A DNA stretch of 64,000 nt from Polynucleobacter sp. AP-Capit-er-40B-B4 (GTDB lineage: Bacteria > Pseudomonadota > Gammaproteobacteria > Burkholderiales > Burkholderiaceae). Under the pieces are notes generated by a model. It was not told where the DNA came from. It did not search any database and saw nothing but the letters and a program-made list of their open reading frames with translations. Of this stretch, positions 1 through 9,054 are shown piece by piece. Positions within the stretch are counted from its first letter, which is position 1. Every line of letters begins with the position of its first letter. The stretch spans positions 200,145 to 264,144 of the forward strand of contig NZ_JACVOV010000003.1 of NCBI RefSeq assembly GCF_018882245.1, in the 5' to 3' direction. Made by a program: the position numbers and the translations under genes.

Positions 1-1
1 C

Positions 2-427
2 TATCGTGATCGCTTACGCCCTAACCCTGGTGCAACAGAACTCTTGGCTGGCGCTCATGCGCGTGGAATATATACATTGTTAGTTTCTGGCGGCTTTACC
101 TTCTTTACTGAGAAGTTACGCCAGCAATTGGGTTTCAAACAAACCCAGGCTAATACCTTAGAAATTATTGACGGCAAATTGACCGGCAAAGTACTTGGTG
201 ACATCGTCGATGGTGCGGCGAAAGCTGCTCATTTGGATGCTGCATGCGCACGACTTGGCTGTACAAAAGTAAACGCTATAACCATGGGTGATGGCGCGAA
301 TGATTTGATTATGATGAATGGCTCTGGTATTAGCGTTGCCTACAAAGCAAAACCTGTTGTCAAAGAAAAAGCCGACGCGGCTTTTGACCGAGTCGGCTTA
401 GATGCTGCTTTACTACTGATCTCTTAA
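2..427 (+). CDS. serB: phosphoserine phosphatase, C-terminal part (5' end outside window)
   Basis: This is the 3' part of a HAD-superfamily phosphatase that would convert phosphoserine to serine in the last step of serine biosynthesis. The open frame runs in from the left edge. Visible HAD motifs are VSGGFTFF (motif II, with the serine that contacts phosphate), a lysine in the following helix (TEKL) and GDGANDL (motif III, the Mg-binding aspartates). The N-terminal DxDxT nucleophile motif lies outside the window. SerB is known to share this arrangement. The stop codon sits in the stem of a hairpin shared with the convergent thiolase gene. Confidence 0.9.
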   Translation, partial: YRDRLRPNPGATELLAGAHARGIYTLLVSGGFTFFTEKLRQQLGFKQTQANTLEIIDGKLTGKVLGDIVDGAAKAAHLDAACARLGCTKVNAITMGDGANDLIMMNGSGISVAYKAKPVVKEKADAAFDRVGLDAALLLIS

Positions 428-447
428 TGCTTTAACTAAGAGATCAG
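416..447. terminator. hairpin between convergent serB and thiolase
   Basis: A perfect 11-bp inverted repeat (416-426 with 437-447) encloses a 10-nt loop and overlaps the serB stop codon. A T-rich stretch follows about 8 nt later on the plus strand. It lies exactly between two convergent genes, which suits a bidirectional terminator, although the U-tract is not adjacent to the stem. Confidence 0.45.
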
Positions 448-457
448 GGTAACTTTT

Positions 458-1642
458 TTAGAGACGCTCAAAAATAGTAGCAATACCTTGACCGCCACCA
501 ATACACATTGTTACCAAAGCGTACTTGCCTTGAACGCGGTGTAACTCATGAATTGCCTTGGTCGCAATCGCCGCACCAGAGCAACCGATTGGGTGACCCA
601 ATGCAATCGCCCCACCATTCACATTGGTCTTAGCTGGGTCCAAACCCAAACCTTTAGTAACGGCCAATGCTTGTGCAGCAAAAGCTTCGTTAGATTCAAT
701 CACATCGATTTGATCTAATTTGAGGCCGGCGCGCTCAAGAGCCAATTTAGTTGCAGGAATTGGGCCTTCACCCATGATGTGGTTTGGCACACCAGCAACT
801 GCATAGGACACTAAACGTGCGATTGGCTTATGACCAGCTTTCTTAGCAGTCTCAGCATCTGCCAAGACGAAGAATGCAGCACCATCGTTAATGCCGGATG
901 CGTTACCGGCAGTAACAGACCCACCTTCTTTCTTAAACACGGCCTTCATCTTGCCAAGTGTTTCCATTGTGGTGTCTGGCTTGCAATGCTCGTCAGTATC
1001 AAACACGATATCGCCCTTGCGGGTCTTGATAGTGATTGGAACGATCTGAGATTTGAAACGCCCTTCTTTGATTGCGTTTGCTGCACGGCGGTGTGACTCA
1101 ACTGCCAATGCATCTTGCTCTTCACGAGTAAGTTTCCATTTTTCAACAAGGTTTTCTGCAGTTACGCCCATATGGCCAACACCAAATGGGTCAGTTAAAA
1201 CAGCAACCATCAAGTCAAGCATTTTGGTATCACCCATACGTGCACCACTGCGCATTGCTGGTGAACCATACATACCACGTGACATTACTTCAACACCACC
1301 ACCAACACCATAATCACAATCACCCAACAGGATTTGCTGAGCAGTGGTCACGATCGCTTGCAAGCCGGAGCTGCACAAACGATTGAGCGCCATCGCTACG
1401 GACTCCATTGGAAGGCCTGCTTGAATCGAAGCCACACGAGCAACATAGGCATAACGACTATCCGTAGGAATCGTATTTCCTACGGTAATGTAATTAATTA
1501 ACGCCGGATCTACACCAGAGCGTGCAACCGCCTCTTTCATCACAATGCCGCCGAGCTCTGAAGGCTCAAAGCTGCTGAGGGAACCATTAAAGGTGCCAAT
1601 TGCGGAACGAACTGCACTTAAGACAACGACATCACGACTCAT
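458..1642 (-). CDS. phaA: acetyl-CoA C-acetyltransferase (thiolase)
   Basis: This 394-residue thiolase condenses two acetyl-CoA to acetoacetyl-CoA, or runs in reverse in beta-oxidation. The nucleophilic cysteine is in NRLCSSG (C90). The second active-site set is GHPIGCSG (H350) and CIGGGQG (C380), and NEAFA is also present. Length and motifs are those of biosynthetic or broad-specificity thiolases. It lies downstream of phaC, phaB, phaR and rimO on the same strand, so supplying the PHA pathway is likely. A BktB-like or FadA-like specificity cannot be excluded from sequence alone, so the symbol is a best guess. Confidence 0.85.
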   Translation of the reverse strand: MSRDVVVLSAVRSAIGTFNGSLSSFEPSELGGIVMKEAVARSGVDPALINYITVGNTIPTDSRYAYVARVASIQAGLPMESVAMALNRLCSSGLQAIVTTAQQILLGDCDYGVGGGVEVMSRGMYGSPAMRSGARMGDTKMLDLMVAVLTDPFGVGHMGVTAENLVEKWKLTREEQDALAVESHRRAANAIKEGRFKSQIVPITIKTRKGDIVFDTDEHCKPDTTMETLGKMKAVFKKEGGSVTAGNASGINDGAAFFVLADAETAKKAGHKPIARLVSYAVAGVPNHIMGEGPIPATKLALERAGLKLDQIDVIESNEAFAAQALAVTKGLGLDPAKTNVNGGAIALGHPIGCSGAAIATKAIHELHRVQGKYALVTMCIGGGQGIATIFERL

Positions 1643-1734
1643 ATCAATCCCCTTTGCTAAGCCTAATAATTAGGCTGACACTGCACTAAATAATTACTAA
1701 ATAAGCAATCCAACTATCAGTTTTATTCGATTCG

Positions 1735-3093
1735 TCAAGTTTCGGCTATTAGGTCATGCCCTTGGGAGCTAATGACTGTTGCACGAATGATTTCGCCAGC
1801 ACGATAGCGTTTAGAGGGCTTGCTAGCAGGCAAAACCCTCACCAAACCATCAATTTCAGGGGCATCGCCAATAGTTCTGCCTATTCCGCCCGATTCATCT
1901 AAGCGGTCAATAATGACCTGAACACGTTTGCCTATTTTTTTAGCAAGTCGTTTTATCGAGATTTCTTCCGCTTTTGCCATAAAGCGAGCACGCCGCTCCT
2001 CACGAATTTCATCCGGGACGGGGTTATCCAGCTGGTTTGCTGTGGCACCCTCAACTGGCGAATAGGCAAAACAACCTGCTCTATCAATTTGCGCTTCATC
2101 TAAGAAGTTAAGCAAATACTCAAACTCTTCTTCAGACTCACCAGGAAAGCCAGCAATGAAAGTACTTCTGATGACTAAATCAGGACAGGCTTCACGCCAA
2201 GACGTGATGCGCTCAATATTTTTCTCGCCGCTAGCAGGACGCTTCATGCGCTTTAGGACGTCTGGATGCGCATGCTGTAATGGAATATCTAAGTAAGGCA
2301 AAACACCATAACCATGCTCTGAGAACTCCGCCATCAATGGGAGAACATCATCTACATGCGGATAAGGATAGACATAGTGCAATCTCACCCATGCTTGATG
2401 TTCACGCGCAATTTGATTTAAGGCGTTTACCAAATCAAACATTTTGGTTTTTACAGGCTTACCGTCCCAGAAACCAGTGCGGTACTGGATATCAACGCCA
2501 TAAGCACTAGTGTCCTGAGAAACAACTAATAATTCTTTTACGCCCGACTCAAATAAACGCTTTGCCTCAAGCAATACCTCACCAATTGGACGCGATACCA
2601 AATCACCGCGCATGTTTGGAATGATGCAAAAAGTACAGCGATGATTACAGCCTTCGCTAATCTTGAGATAGGCGTAATGCTTAGGAGTCAGCTTTAGGCC
2701 AGCTGGCGGAACTAAATCTGTAAATGGATCATGTGGCTTGGGAAGATGCAAATGAATGGCTTGCATTACTTCATCAGTAGCGTGCGGCCCTGTAACAGCA
2801 AGGACTTTAGGGTGAATGCTCTGAATGAGATCAGAGCCATCAGCATTCTTTCTGGCACCGAGGCAACCAGTCACAATCACTTTGCCGTTTTCTGCTAACG
2901 CTTCGCCAATTGCTGAGAGACTTTCTTCAACAGCGGAATCAATAAAGCCGCAGGTATTAACTACTACCAGATCCGCGCCGGAATAATCCTTGGCAGTTTC
3001 ATATCCCTCGGCGCTCAATTGCGTGAGGATGAGCTCTGAATCTACTAACGCCTTAGGACAGCCTAAGGATACAAATCCTATTTTTCCAGCCAC
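1735..3093 (-). CDS. rimO: ribosomal protein uS12 (aspartate) methylthiotransferase
   Basis: This 452-residue radical-SAM enzyme adds a methylthio group to an aspartate of ribosomal protein S12. An N-terminal MTTase domain has cysteines in SLGCPKA, NTCGFI and TGCLGAR for the auxiliary 4Fe-4S cluster. The radical-SAM core has GCNHRCTFC (CxxxCxxC), and a C-terminal TRAM-like domain follows. The opening [15 protein letters not shown] is characteristic of RimO rather than MiaB. Its start lies 2 nt after the phaR stop, so it is probably translated from the phaR message. The placement inside a PHA cluster is noteworthy. Confidence 0.95.
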   Translation of the reverse strand: MAGKIGFVSLGCPKALVDSELILTQLSAEGYETAKDYSGADLVVVNTCGFIDSAVEESLSAIGEALAENGKVIVTGCLGARKNADGSDLIQSIHPKVLAVTGPHATDEVMQAIHLHLPKPHDPFTDLVPPAGLKLTPKHYAYLKISEGCNHRCTFCIIPNMRGDLVSRPIGEVLLEAKRLFESGVKELLVVSQDTSAYGVDIQYRTGFWDGKPVKTKMFDLVNALNQIAREHQAWVRLHYVYPYPHVDDVLPLMAEFSEHGYGVLPYLDIPLQHAHPDVLKRMKRPASGEKNIERITSWREACPDLVIRSTFIAGFPGESEEEFEYLLNFLDEAQIDRAGCFAYSPVEGATANQLDNPVPDEIREERRARFMAKAEEISIKRLAKKIGKRVQVIIDRLDESGGIGRTIGDAPEIDGLVRVLPASKPSKRYRAGEIIRATVISSQGHDLIAET

Positions 3094-3095
3094 AA

Positions 3096-3656
3096 CTATT
3101 CTTTTTCAGTTTTATTAGGCTGGGGCGTAAACGGGAAGTTACCAAAAATATTCTGAGATCCCTGCATCTGCTCTTGCATCTTAATGAAGAGGTCTTTGCT
3201 CTGTTCCATGTAGTTGCCCATCAGACCTTGCATGAGGGGGTTCTGAATATTCATCATTTGAGACCAAGCTTCTGGAGTGCTGCCAGCACCTAAACCTTTG
3301 GTTTGATCACCAAGCTTATTGTGGATGTCCACGAATGACTGCATGGTCTTCTCAAGGTAATTACCCATCAAGCCTTGCATGGAGTTTCCATAGAAGCGAA
3401 TGATTTGAGAAAGCATTTGGGAAGAGAACACAGGTGCACCACCCGCCTCTTCCTCAAGAATAATTTGCAACAAGATGTTGCGTGTTAGATCTTCTTCAGT
3501 TTTAGCATCAACAACTTTAAATACTTCGCTGCCCATAACCAAATTCTTGATGTCAGACAGCGTTACATAAGTGCTGGTCTGGGTATCGTAGAGACGGCGA
3601 TTTGGGTACTTCTTGATGAGCCGATCTTCGCCAGCTCGTTTTGCACGGGTTACCAT
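3096..3656 (-). CDS. phaR: polyhydroxyalkanoate synthesis repressor PhaR
   Basis: This 186-residue protein matches the PhaR family: DNA-binding repressors that also bind PHB granules and control phasin and phb genes. The N-terminal PHB/PHA accumulation DNA-binding domain (about residues 10-75) starts with [19 protein letters not shown] and ends near LLQIILEEE. Two similar segments follow that contain [10 protein letters not shown] and [12 protein letters not shown], which correspond to the PHB-accumulation repeats. The tail is rich in Gln and Pro. It lies 119 bp after phaB and directly before rimO. Confidence 0.92.
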   Translation of the reverse strand: MVTRAKRAGEDRLIKKYPNRRLYDTQTSTYVTLSDIKNLVMGSEVFKVVDAKTEEDLTRNILLQIILEEEAGGAPVFSSQMLSQIIRFYGNSMQGLMGNYLEKTMQSFVDIHNKLGDQTKGLGAGSTPEAWSQMMNIQNPLMQGLMGNYMEQSKDLFIKMQEQMQGSQNIFGNFPFTPQPNKTEKE

Positions 3657-3774
3657 TTTTTTCCTTACTCATTACTGCATCGCAACATCAGCGTAGTTTA
3701 TCCCTAGTTTGACCTAAAGGTAAATACGCTGTGTTGCGTACTACAAATACTCTAATAATTGCTGCAGTGCAATA

Positions 3775-4515
3775 TTAGCCAGTATGAATTCCGCCGTTTA
3801 ATGAGAAATCAGCGCCTGTAGCATATCCACCATCATCAGATGCAATCCAGCAGCAAATAGAAGCGATTTCCTCAGGAGTACCTAAACGTTTCACCGGAAT
3901 GCCAGAGACAATCTTTTCCAAAACATCCTCACGGATCGCTTTAACCATATCTGTACCGATGTAACCAGGAGACACCGTATTCACGGTAACCCCTTTAGTG
4001 GCCACCTCTTGAGCCAAAGCCATAGTGAAACCATGCAGGCCGGCCTTAGCTGTTGAATAGTTTGCTTGACCAAATTGGCCTTTTTGACCATTCACAGAAG
4101 AAATATTAATAATCCGACCCCAATTATTTTCAACCATGCCATCGATTACTTGCTTGGTTACATTGAACAAAGAGTTGAGGTTGGTATCAATAACCGCTTT
4201 CCATGCATCAGGAGTCATCTTGCGGAATACGCTATCACGGGTAATGCCGGCATTGTTTACTAATACATCTACACGCCCAACATCGGCCTTTACCTTTTCA
4301 AAAGCGGCAACCGTGCTATCCCAGTCAGAAACGTTACCCTCGGAAGCAATGAAGTCATAACCTAGCGCCTTTTGCTCACCCAACCAGCGGTCTTTACGTG
4401 GTGAATTTGGACCACAACCGGCGATCACCTTAAAGCCATCTTTAGCAAGGCGTTGACAAATAGCGGTGCCAATACCACCCATACCACCAGTTACATATGC
4501 GACTTTTTGAGACAT
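3775..4515 (-). CDS. phaB: acetoacetyl-CoA reductase (NADPH)
   Basis: This 246-residue short-chain dehydrogenase reduces acetoacetyl-CoA to (R)-3-hydroxybutyryl-CoA, the monomer for PHB. It shows a TGGMGGIGTAI nucleotide-binding motif, NNAGITRD, and the catalytic serine (ISSVNGQKGQFGQ) with YSTAKAG (YxxxK). The QKGQFGQ and FTMALAQE segments are typical of PhaB. It starts 29 nt after the phaC stop, so phaC and phaB should be co-transcribed. Confidence 0.94.
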   Translation of the reverse strand: MSQKVAYVTGGMGGIGTAICQRLAKDGFKVIAGCGPNSPRKDRWLGEQKALGYDFIASEGNVSDWDSTVAAFEKVKADVGRVDVLVNNAGITRDSVFRKMTPDAWKAVIDTNLNSLFNVTKQVIDGMVENNWGRIINISSVNGQKGQFGQANYSTAKAGLHGFTMALAQEVATKGVTVNTVSPGYIGTDMVKAIREDVLEKIVSGIPVKRLGTPEEIASICCWIASDDGGYATGADFSLNGGIHTG

Positions 4516-4544
4516 TACTTTCCCCTTTTAAAAACCTTAGTTAA

Positions 4545-6182
4545 TTAGTTTGCGATTTCTGGTGTTGCTTTTTCTTTGACATACACACCAGGTGCTGCTT
4601 CCATTTTTTTGTACTTGGCATTACCAAAGGTAGTACTTGCTGGCTTTTTCTCGCCACCAAATTGCTCCAGCCATTTTGTGTAATCTGGCCACCAGCTTCC
4701 AGAAATTTGTTTAGCACCCTCTAGCCATTCTGCTGCCGTTGGTGCAAGCTTGTTGTTTTCAAAGTAGTAACGCTTGTTTTTTGCTGGCGGATTAATTACG
4801 CCGGCAATATGGCCTGATGCACCCAAGACAAATCGGTTCTTACCTTTAAGAATATGCGTGGACTCATAAGCTGATTGCCAAGGAACAATGTGGTCCTCTT
4901 GTGAGGCATATAAATACGCCGGGCATTTAATCTTGCCGAGATCAATCTTCTCGCCACAGATTTTGACCTTGCCTGGTTTAACCAAATCATTTTGCAAATA
5001 AGTGTGACGCAAATACCAGCAATACATTGCACCAGGCAAGTTCGTGGAATCGCCATTCCAATAGAGCAGGTCAAATGGTGGCGGTGAATTTCCTTTCAGA
5101 TAATTCTCTACAACGTAATTCCAAACTAAATCGTTTGGACGCAAGAAAGAAAAGGTGTTGCCCAGGTCTAACCCAGACATCATGCCGTACTTGCCGCCCT
5201 TACCGCCGATGGTGTTCTCGCGCATTTCAACCATGCCTTCATCAATAAAGACATCCAGGATGCCGGTATTGGTGAAATCCAATAAGGTAGTAAATAGGGT
5301 TAAGCTAGCAGCCGGATGCTCATCGCGAGCCGCCAATACCGCTAATGCAGATGTGGTTAAGGTGCCGCCAACGCAGAATCCCAAGATATTAATTTGCTTG
5401 GTGCCTCCGATATCTTTAACTACTTCAATCGCTTTAATGACGCCCTTGCCAACATAATCATCCCAACTCACCTCAGCCATGGAGGCATCTGGATTTTTCC
5501 AAGACACCAAAAATACGGTGTGACCTTGGCTCACCATATGTCGAACTACAGAGTTATCTGGTTGCAAATCCAGAATGTAGTATTTATTGATGCAAGGTGG
5601 CACCATTAAATAAGGACGCTCGAATACTTGATCTGTTAATGGTGTGTATTGAATTAACTCAAAGAGTTCATTACGGAACACCACGTGACCTTCCGTTGTG
5701 GCAATATTTTTTCCCACTTCAAAGGCGGACTCATCCGTTTGGGAGACCTTACCTTTTTTCATATCCCCCAATAAGTTCACAATCCCTTTTTGAATGGACT
5801 GTCCTTGGGAGCTGATGATGCTCTCCAGTACTTCTGGGTTAGTTGCAATAAAATTGGATGGTGAAAGCGCATCAATCATCTGCTCTGTTGTGAACAGAAT
5901 TTTCTGCTTAGACTTTTCATCTGTTTCTACTGCTTTGGCCAAGGCCATTAAATGCTTAGAGTTAAGCAAGTAAGTTGCTGCAATGACTTTGCTCCATGAG
6001 GAGTGCCATGCCTTTCCTGCAAAACGACGATCTTTGACTTCAATCGCTTCAGGATTGGTTGCGATGTGCGCTAGTTCTGTGAAATATTCTTTTTGGATTT
6101 CAGATAAACGCTCTGGCGGAATTAGTGCCATGTGATGCGGCGCCAAAGATGGCGTTGCACCGGTATTCATGCCTGCAAACAT
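4545..6182 (-). CDS. phaC: class I polyhydroxyalkanoate synthase
   Basis: This 545-residue enzyme polymerises (R)-3-hydroxyacyl-CoA on the granule surface. The N-terminal PhaC domain is followed by an alpha/beta-hydrolase fold with the lipase-like box GFCVGG, where C270 is the catalytic nucleophile. The partner residues are in SQEDHIVPW (Asp) and GASGHIAGVINPP (His). Length is slightly below the 560-590 usual for class I enzymes, mainly from a short N-terminus. An alternative start at M6 would change little. First gene of the PHA cluster, followed by phaB. Confidence 0.95.
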   Translation of the reverse strand: MFAGMNTGATPSLAPHHMALIPPERLSEIQKEYFTELAHIATNPEAIEVKDRRFAGKAWHSSWSKVIAATYLLNSKHLMALAKAVETDEKSKQKILFTTEQMIDALSPSNFIATNPEVLESIISSQGQSIQKGIVNLLGDMKKGKVSQTDESAFEVGKNIATTEGHVVFRNELFELIQYTPLTDQVFERPYLMVPPCINKYYILDLQPDNSVVRHMVSQGHTVFLVSWKNPDASMAEVSWDDYVGKGVIKAIEVVKDIGGTKQINILGFCVGGTLTTSALAVLAARDEHPAASLTLFTTLLDFTNTGILDVFIDEGMVEMRENTIGGKGGKYGMMSGLDLGNTFSFLRPNDLVWNYVVENYLKGNSPPPFDLLYWNGDSTNLPGAMYCWYLRHTYLQNDLVKPGKVKICGEKIDLGKIKCPAYLYASQEDHIVPWQSAYESTHILKGKNRFVLGASGHIAGVINPPAKNKRYYFENNKLAPTAAEWLEGAKQISGSWWPDYTKWLEQFGGEKKPASTTFGNAKYKKMEAAPGVYVKEKATPEIAN

Positions 6183-6298
6183 AGTAGTCTCTTCGATTAG
6201 TTAGAGACATTCTCCGCCCTTAAGCACTATAGAGTTATACGCAATAACCCTAGCCCTAGAGAGAATCTAGTAGTTACCCTCATAGAATGGCGTATTAA

Positions 6299-7060
6299 TT
6301 ATTTTGCTATCCAGATAGCAGAAGCAAATCTACCTGTTTCGCCATCACGCCTGTAGGAGAAAAACTGATCACCATCTCTCACGGTGCAGTATTCACCACC
6401 AAATATTGATGTCACGCCACAGGCTTGAAGACGATCGCTAGCCAAACGATAAATATCAGCTAAAAATTTTCCAGATTTACTAGTAATAGGCTTAAATGCC
6501 TCCTCTGAAAAAGGTAATCCAGAAGCTCTAAACGCCTTTACAACATCCTCGCCCACTTCAAATGACTCTGGCCCTATTGCAGGACCCAGCCAGACTAGCA
6601 AATCAGATGCGGAACTTTCTTCGGATAGACGCAGCATTTCAGTAACGGTGTTTTCCAAAACTCCAGCGCAAAGCCCTCTCCATCCTGCATGTGCTGCACC
6701 AACAACAGTCCCTTTTGAATTAGTAAACAACGCCGGCAAACAATCCGCAGTCATGATCACCAGGACCTCGTTCGCGATATTGGTGACTGATGCATCAGCA
6801 TCGATCACATCGCCAGATTTTGTTCTACGTGTTTCAGGGGTGCTTACCACCGTGCTATGTGTTTGCTTTAGCCACAAGGGCTTGTTAGGCAAGGTCTTGG
6901 TGAAGATTGCTCTATTAGCCAATACGTCCTCAATATGATCGCCGACATGATCGCCCAGGTTTAAAGATTCAAAGGGAGATGCACTCAGCCCACCAGTTCG
7001 AGTACTAACTTGCGCTTTTACAGAAGCTGGGGCTTGCCACCGAGGACTTATCAAAGTCAT
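6299..7060 (-). CDS. pgeF: peptidoglycan editing factor / YfiH-family multicopper polyphenol oxidase-like
   Basis: This 253-residue protein belongs to the YfiH/PgeF (DUF152, formerly laccase) family. Members have been shown to act as purine nucleoside phosphorylases or to edit misincorporated residues in peptidoglycan precursors. Zinc-site residues are visible in LKQTHSTVV, TADCLPALF and GAAHAGWRGL, and the C-terminus has EYCTVRDGDQFFSYRRDGETGR. It overlaps the rluD stop by 4 bp, the same rluD-yfiH coupling seen in enterobacteria and many betaproteobacteria. Confidence 0.9.
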   Translation of the reverse strand: MTLISPRWQAPASVKAQVSTRTGGLSASPFESLNLGDHVGDHIEDVLANRAIFTKTLPNKPLWLKQTHSTVVSTPETRRTKSGDVIDADASVTNIANEVLVIMTADCLPALFTNSKGTVVGAAHAGWRGLCAGVLENTVTEMLRLSEESSASDLLVWLGPAIGPESFEVGEDVVKAFRASGLPFSEEAFKPITSKSGKFLADIYRLASDRLQACGVTSIFGGEYCTVRDGDQFFSYRRDGETGRFASAIWIAK

Positions 7061-8097
7061 GCTTGTGATTCATTTTGTATAGAGGCTAGGACCACAGCTT
7101 CTTTGGGTAGCACTTCCTCACTCATCTCTAACTGAGGTAACAAATCTAATATGTCCTGCGGAGGAAGACGGAACCAAGTCATCAATTCATTTTTCACTGG
7201 ATGCTGAAGACTTAATGCAAATGCGTGCAAGGCCTGGTGACTAAATTGAATATCTTTTGCTACCCCTGGTGTTTTTTTGCGATAGACAGGATCGCCAACC
7301 AATGGAAAGCCTAGTGACTCTAGGTGAACTCGAATTTGATGAGTGCGTCCAGTTTCTAGTCGGCACTCCAACAGGGTGACTGGTGACTCTTTTACGAGGC
7401 CCTTGGCTAAGCGACGAAACAAAGTAGCGGCAGGCTTGCCTTGGGGGCTGCCTGCAGCCATTTTGAGGCGATCCCGCTGATCACGACCAACGGAAGCCAA
7501 AACCTTCCCTTGACTTGGTGCATCACCCCAAACCCACGCTAAATAGCGTCGCCCTACTGTTCTATCTTGCAGTTGGCGCACTAAAGAGGTTTGCGCTTGG
7601 GATGTTCTTGCCACAACCATCAAGCCTGATGTGTCCTTATCTAGTCGATGGACAATACCCGCCCTGGGTAGCATCTTTAACTCAGGATAATGAAAAAGGA
7701 GTCCATTTAACAAAGTTCCGGACCAATTGCCTGCAGCTGGGTGAACCACCAAACCAGGCGGTTTATTGACCACAATGATGTCTTCATCCTCATAAACTAC
7801 ATCTAGAGGGATATTTTCAGGACTAAAAGCAAATTGCTCGGGCATTTCCTGCGGAAACACCTTAATACTCTCGCCTCCTCGAAGAAGATAGCGGGCTTTA
7901 GTGACCTTTCCATCGACCATAACCGCTCCGGCCTCCACCCAAGCCTTTAGACGATTGCGTGAATAATCAGGCAAGGAGCCCGCCAGCACCTTGTCCAAGC
8001 GCTCGCCAGCCATCTCCAAGGGTATTTCTAGGGAGATGAAATCCTCATCATCGATATAATCAATGGGATTCGAATCAGGAGTTTGCGGCAATGCCAC
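7057..8097 (-). CDS. rluD: 23S rRNA pseudouridine synthase RluD
   Basis: This 346-residue enzyme would make pseudouridines in helix 69 of 23S rRNA. An S4 RNA-binding domain (GERLDKVLAG...RNRLKAWVEAG, about residues 30-90) precedes the RluA-type catalytic domain, which has IVHRLDKDTSGLMVVA with the catalytic aspartate in HRLDxxTSG. The start is GTG. It is divergent from bamD, as in many Gram-negative bacteria, and overlaps pgeF by 4 bp. Confidence 0.93.
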   Translation of the reverse strand: MALPQTPDSNPIDYIDDEDFISLEIPLEMAGERLDKVLAGSLPDYSRNRLKAWVEAGAVMVDGKVTKARYLLRGGESIKVFPQEMPEQFAFSPENIPLDVVYEDEDIIVVNKPPGLVVHPAAGNWSGTLLNGLLFHYPELKMLPRAGIVHRLDKDTSGLMVVARTSQAQTSLVRQLQDRTVGRRYLAWVWGDAPSQGKVLASVGRDQRDRLKMAAGSPQGKPAATLFRRLAKGLVKESPVTLLECRLETGRTHQIRVHLESLGFPLVGDPVYRKKTPGVAKDIQFSHQALHAFALSLQHPVKNELMTWFRLPPQDILDLLPQLEMSEEVLPKEAVVLASIQNESQA

Positions 8098-8117
8098 GCT
8101 TAAAGAGCCTTTCAGTT

Positions 8118-9005
8118 ATGTCCGACGTAATATCAGACGCCAGTTTAAGGCTTGCTGGGAATTCTTCCACACAAAAGAAGATTCGCAATTTAAGCAGCAT
8201 GCCGATTGCCATAGTTTTGGCCTTACTTTTCGCCTTGACGCTCTTGAGTGGTTGCGCAGGCAGTGACGGCAACAAAGACGACACCGACATCTGGTCAGAG
8301 GCAAAACTTTATTCAGAAGCTACGGATAAGTTAAACGACGCTGACTTTGCTAAGTGCGGAAAATACTTTGAGAAGCTCGAGGCTCGCTTTCCATTTGGTC
8401 CGTATTCTCAACAGGCACAAATTAATGCTGCTTATTGCTATTGGAAAGCCCAAGAACAAACTCAAGCACTAGTTGCTATTGATCGCTTTATCAAATTGCA
8501 TCAAGGCAGCCCAAATCTCGATTACGCTTATTACCTAAAAGGTCTCATTACCTTCAATGACGACTTGGGATGGCTGGGGAAATTTACTGGTCAGGATCTG
8601 AGCGAGCGTGATCCTAAAGCAGCTAAAGAAGCATTTGAATCGTTCAAAGTTGTTGTTGAGCGTTTCCCTAATAGCAAATATGCACCAGATGCCTTGGATC
8701 GTATGCGCTATATCGTTAACTCTCTAGCTGAAGCGGATGTCATCGTAGCGCGATATTACTACCAACGTGGCGCCTATTTAGCTGCCGCGAATCGTGCTCA
8801 ATTGGTTATTCGAGATTATGACCGCGCACCTGCTGTAGAAGAGGCGCTTTACATTCTGACTAAGTCATATGAGAAACTTGGTATGACACAATTAAGTAAC
8901 GACTCTGCGCGTGTGTTTAAACTGAACTTCCCAGATAGCCAGATGATGTTAACTGGTCAACGTGTTAAAAAAGAGCGTAGCTGGTGGCAGTTCTGGAATA
9001 AATAA
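8118..9005 (+). CDS. bamD: outer membrane protein assembly lipoprotein BamD
   Basis: BamD is an essential lipoprotein of the BAM complex that helps fold beta-barrel proteins into the outer membrane. A hydrophobic segment ends in the lipobox LLSGCAG, followed by TPR-like helices such as KCGKYFEKLEARFPFGPYS and VVERFPNSKYAPDALDRM. The start is uncertain. ATG 8091 would overlap rluD by 7 bp, ATG 8118 keeps a basic n-region (KKIR) before the hydrophobic core, and ATG 8199 would give a signal peptide without positive charge. I chose 8118. The C-terminus RSWWQFWNK is typical of betaproteobacterial BamD. Confidence 0.9.
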   Translation: MSDVISDASLRLAGNSSTQKKIRNLSSMPIAIVLALLFALTLLSGCAGSDGNKDDTDIWSEAKLYSEATDKLNDADFAKCGKYFEKLEARFPFGPYSQQAQINAAYCYWKAQEQTQALVAIDRFIKLHQGSPNLDYAYYLKGLITFNDDLGWLGKFTGQDLSERDPKAAKEAFESFKVVVERFPNSKYAPDALDRMRYIVNSLAEADVIVARYYYQRGAYLAAANRAQLVIRDYDRAPAVEEALYILTKSYEKLGMTQLSNDSARVFKLNFPDSQMMLTGQRVKKERSWWQFWNK

Positions 9006-9030
9006 TGTATGTGCATTACTTGCATAAAAA

Positions 9031-9053
9031 AAATCCTCCGTACTGGAGGATTT
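9031..9053. terminator. bidirectional terminator between bamD and alr
   Basis: A perfect 9-bp stem (9031-9039 with 9045-9053) has a 5-nt loop. A-runs lie on the left and T-runs on the right, so it can stop transcription from both convergent genes. Confidence 0.85.
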
Positions 9054-9054
9054 T

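Noticed and set aside
5027..5815. several plus-strand frames inside phaC
   Set aside because: They overlap the conserved catalytic region of PHA synthase and have compositions typical of antisense frames.
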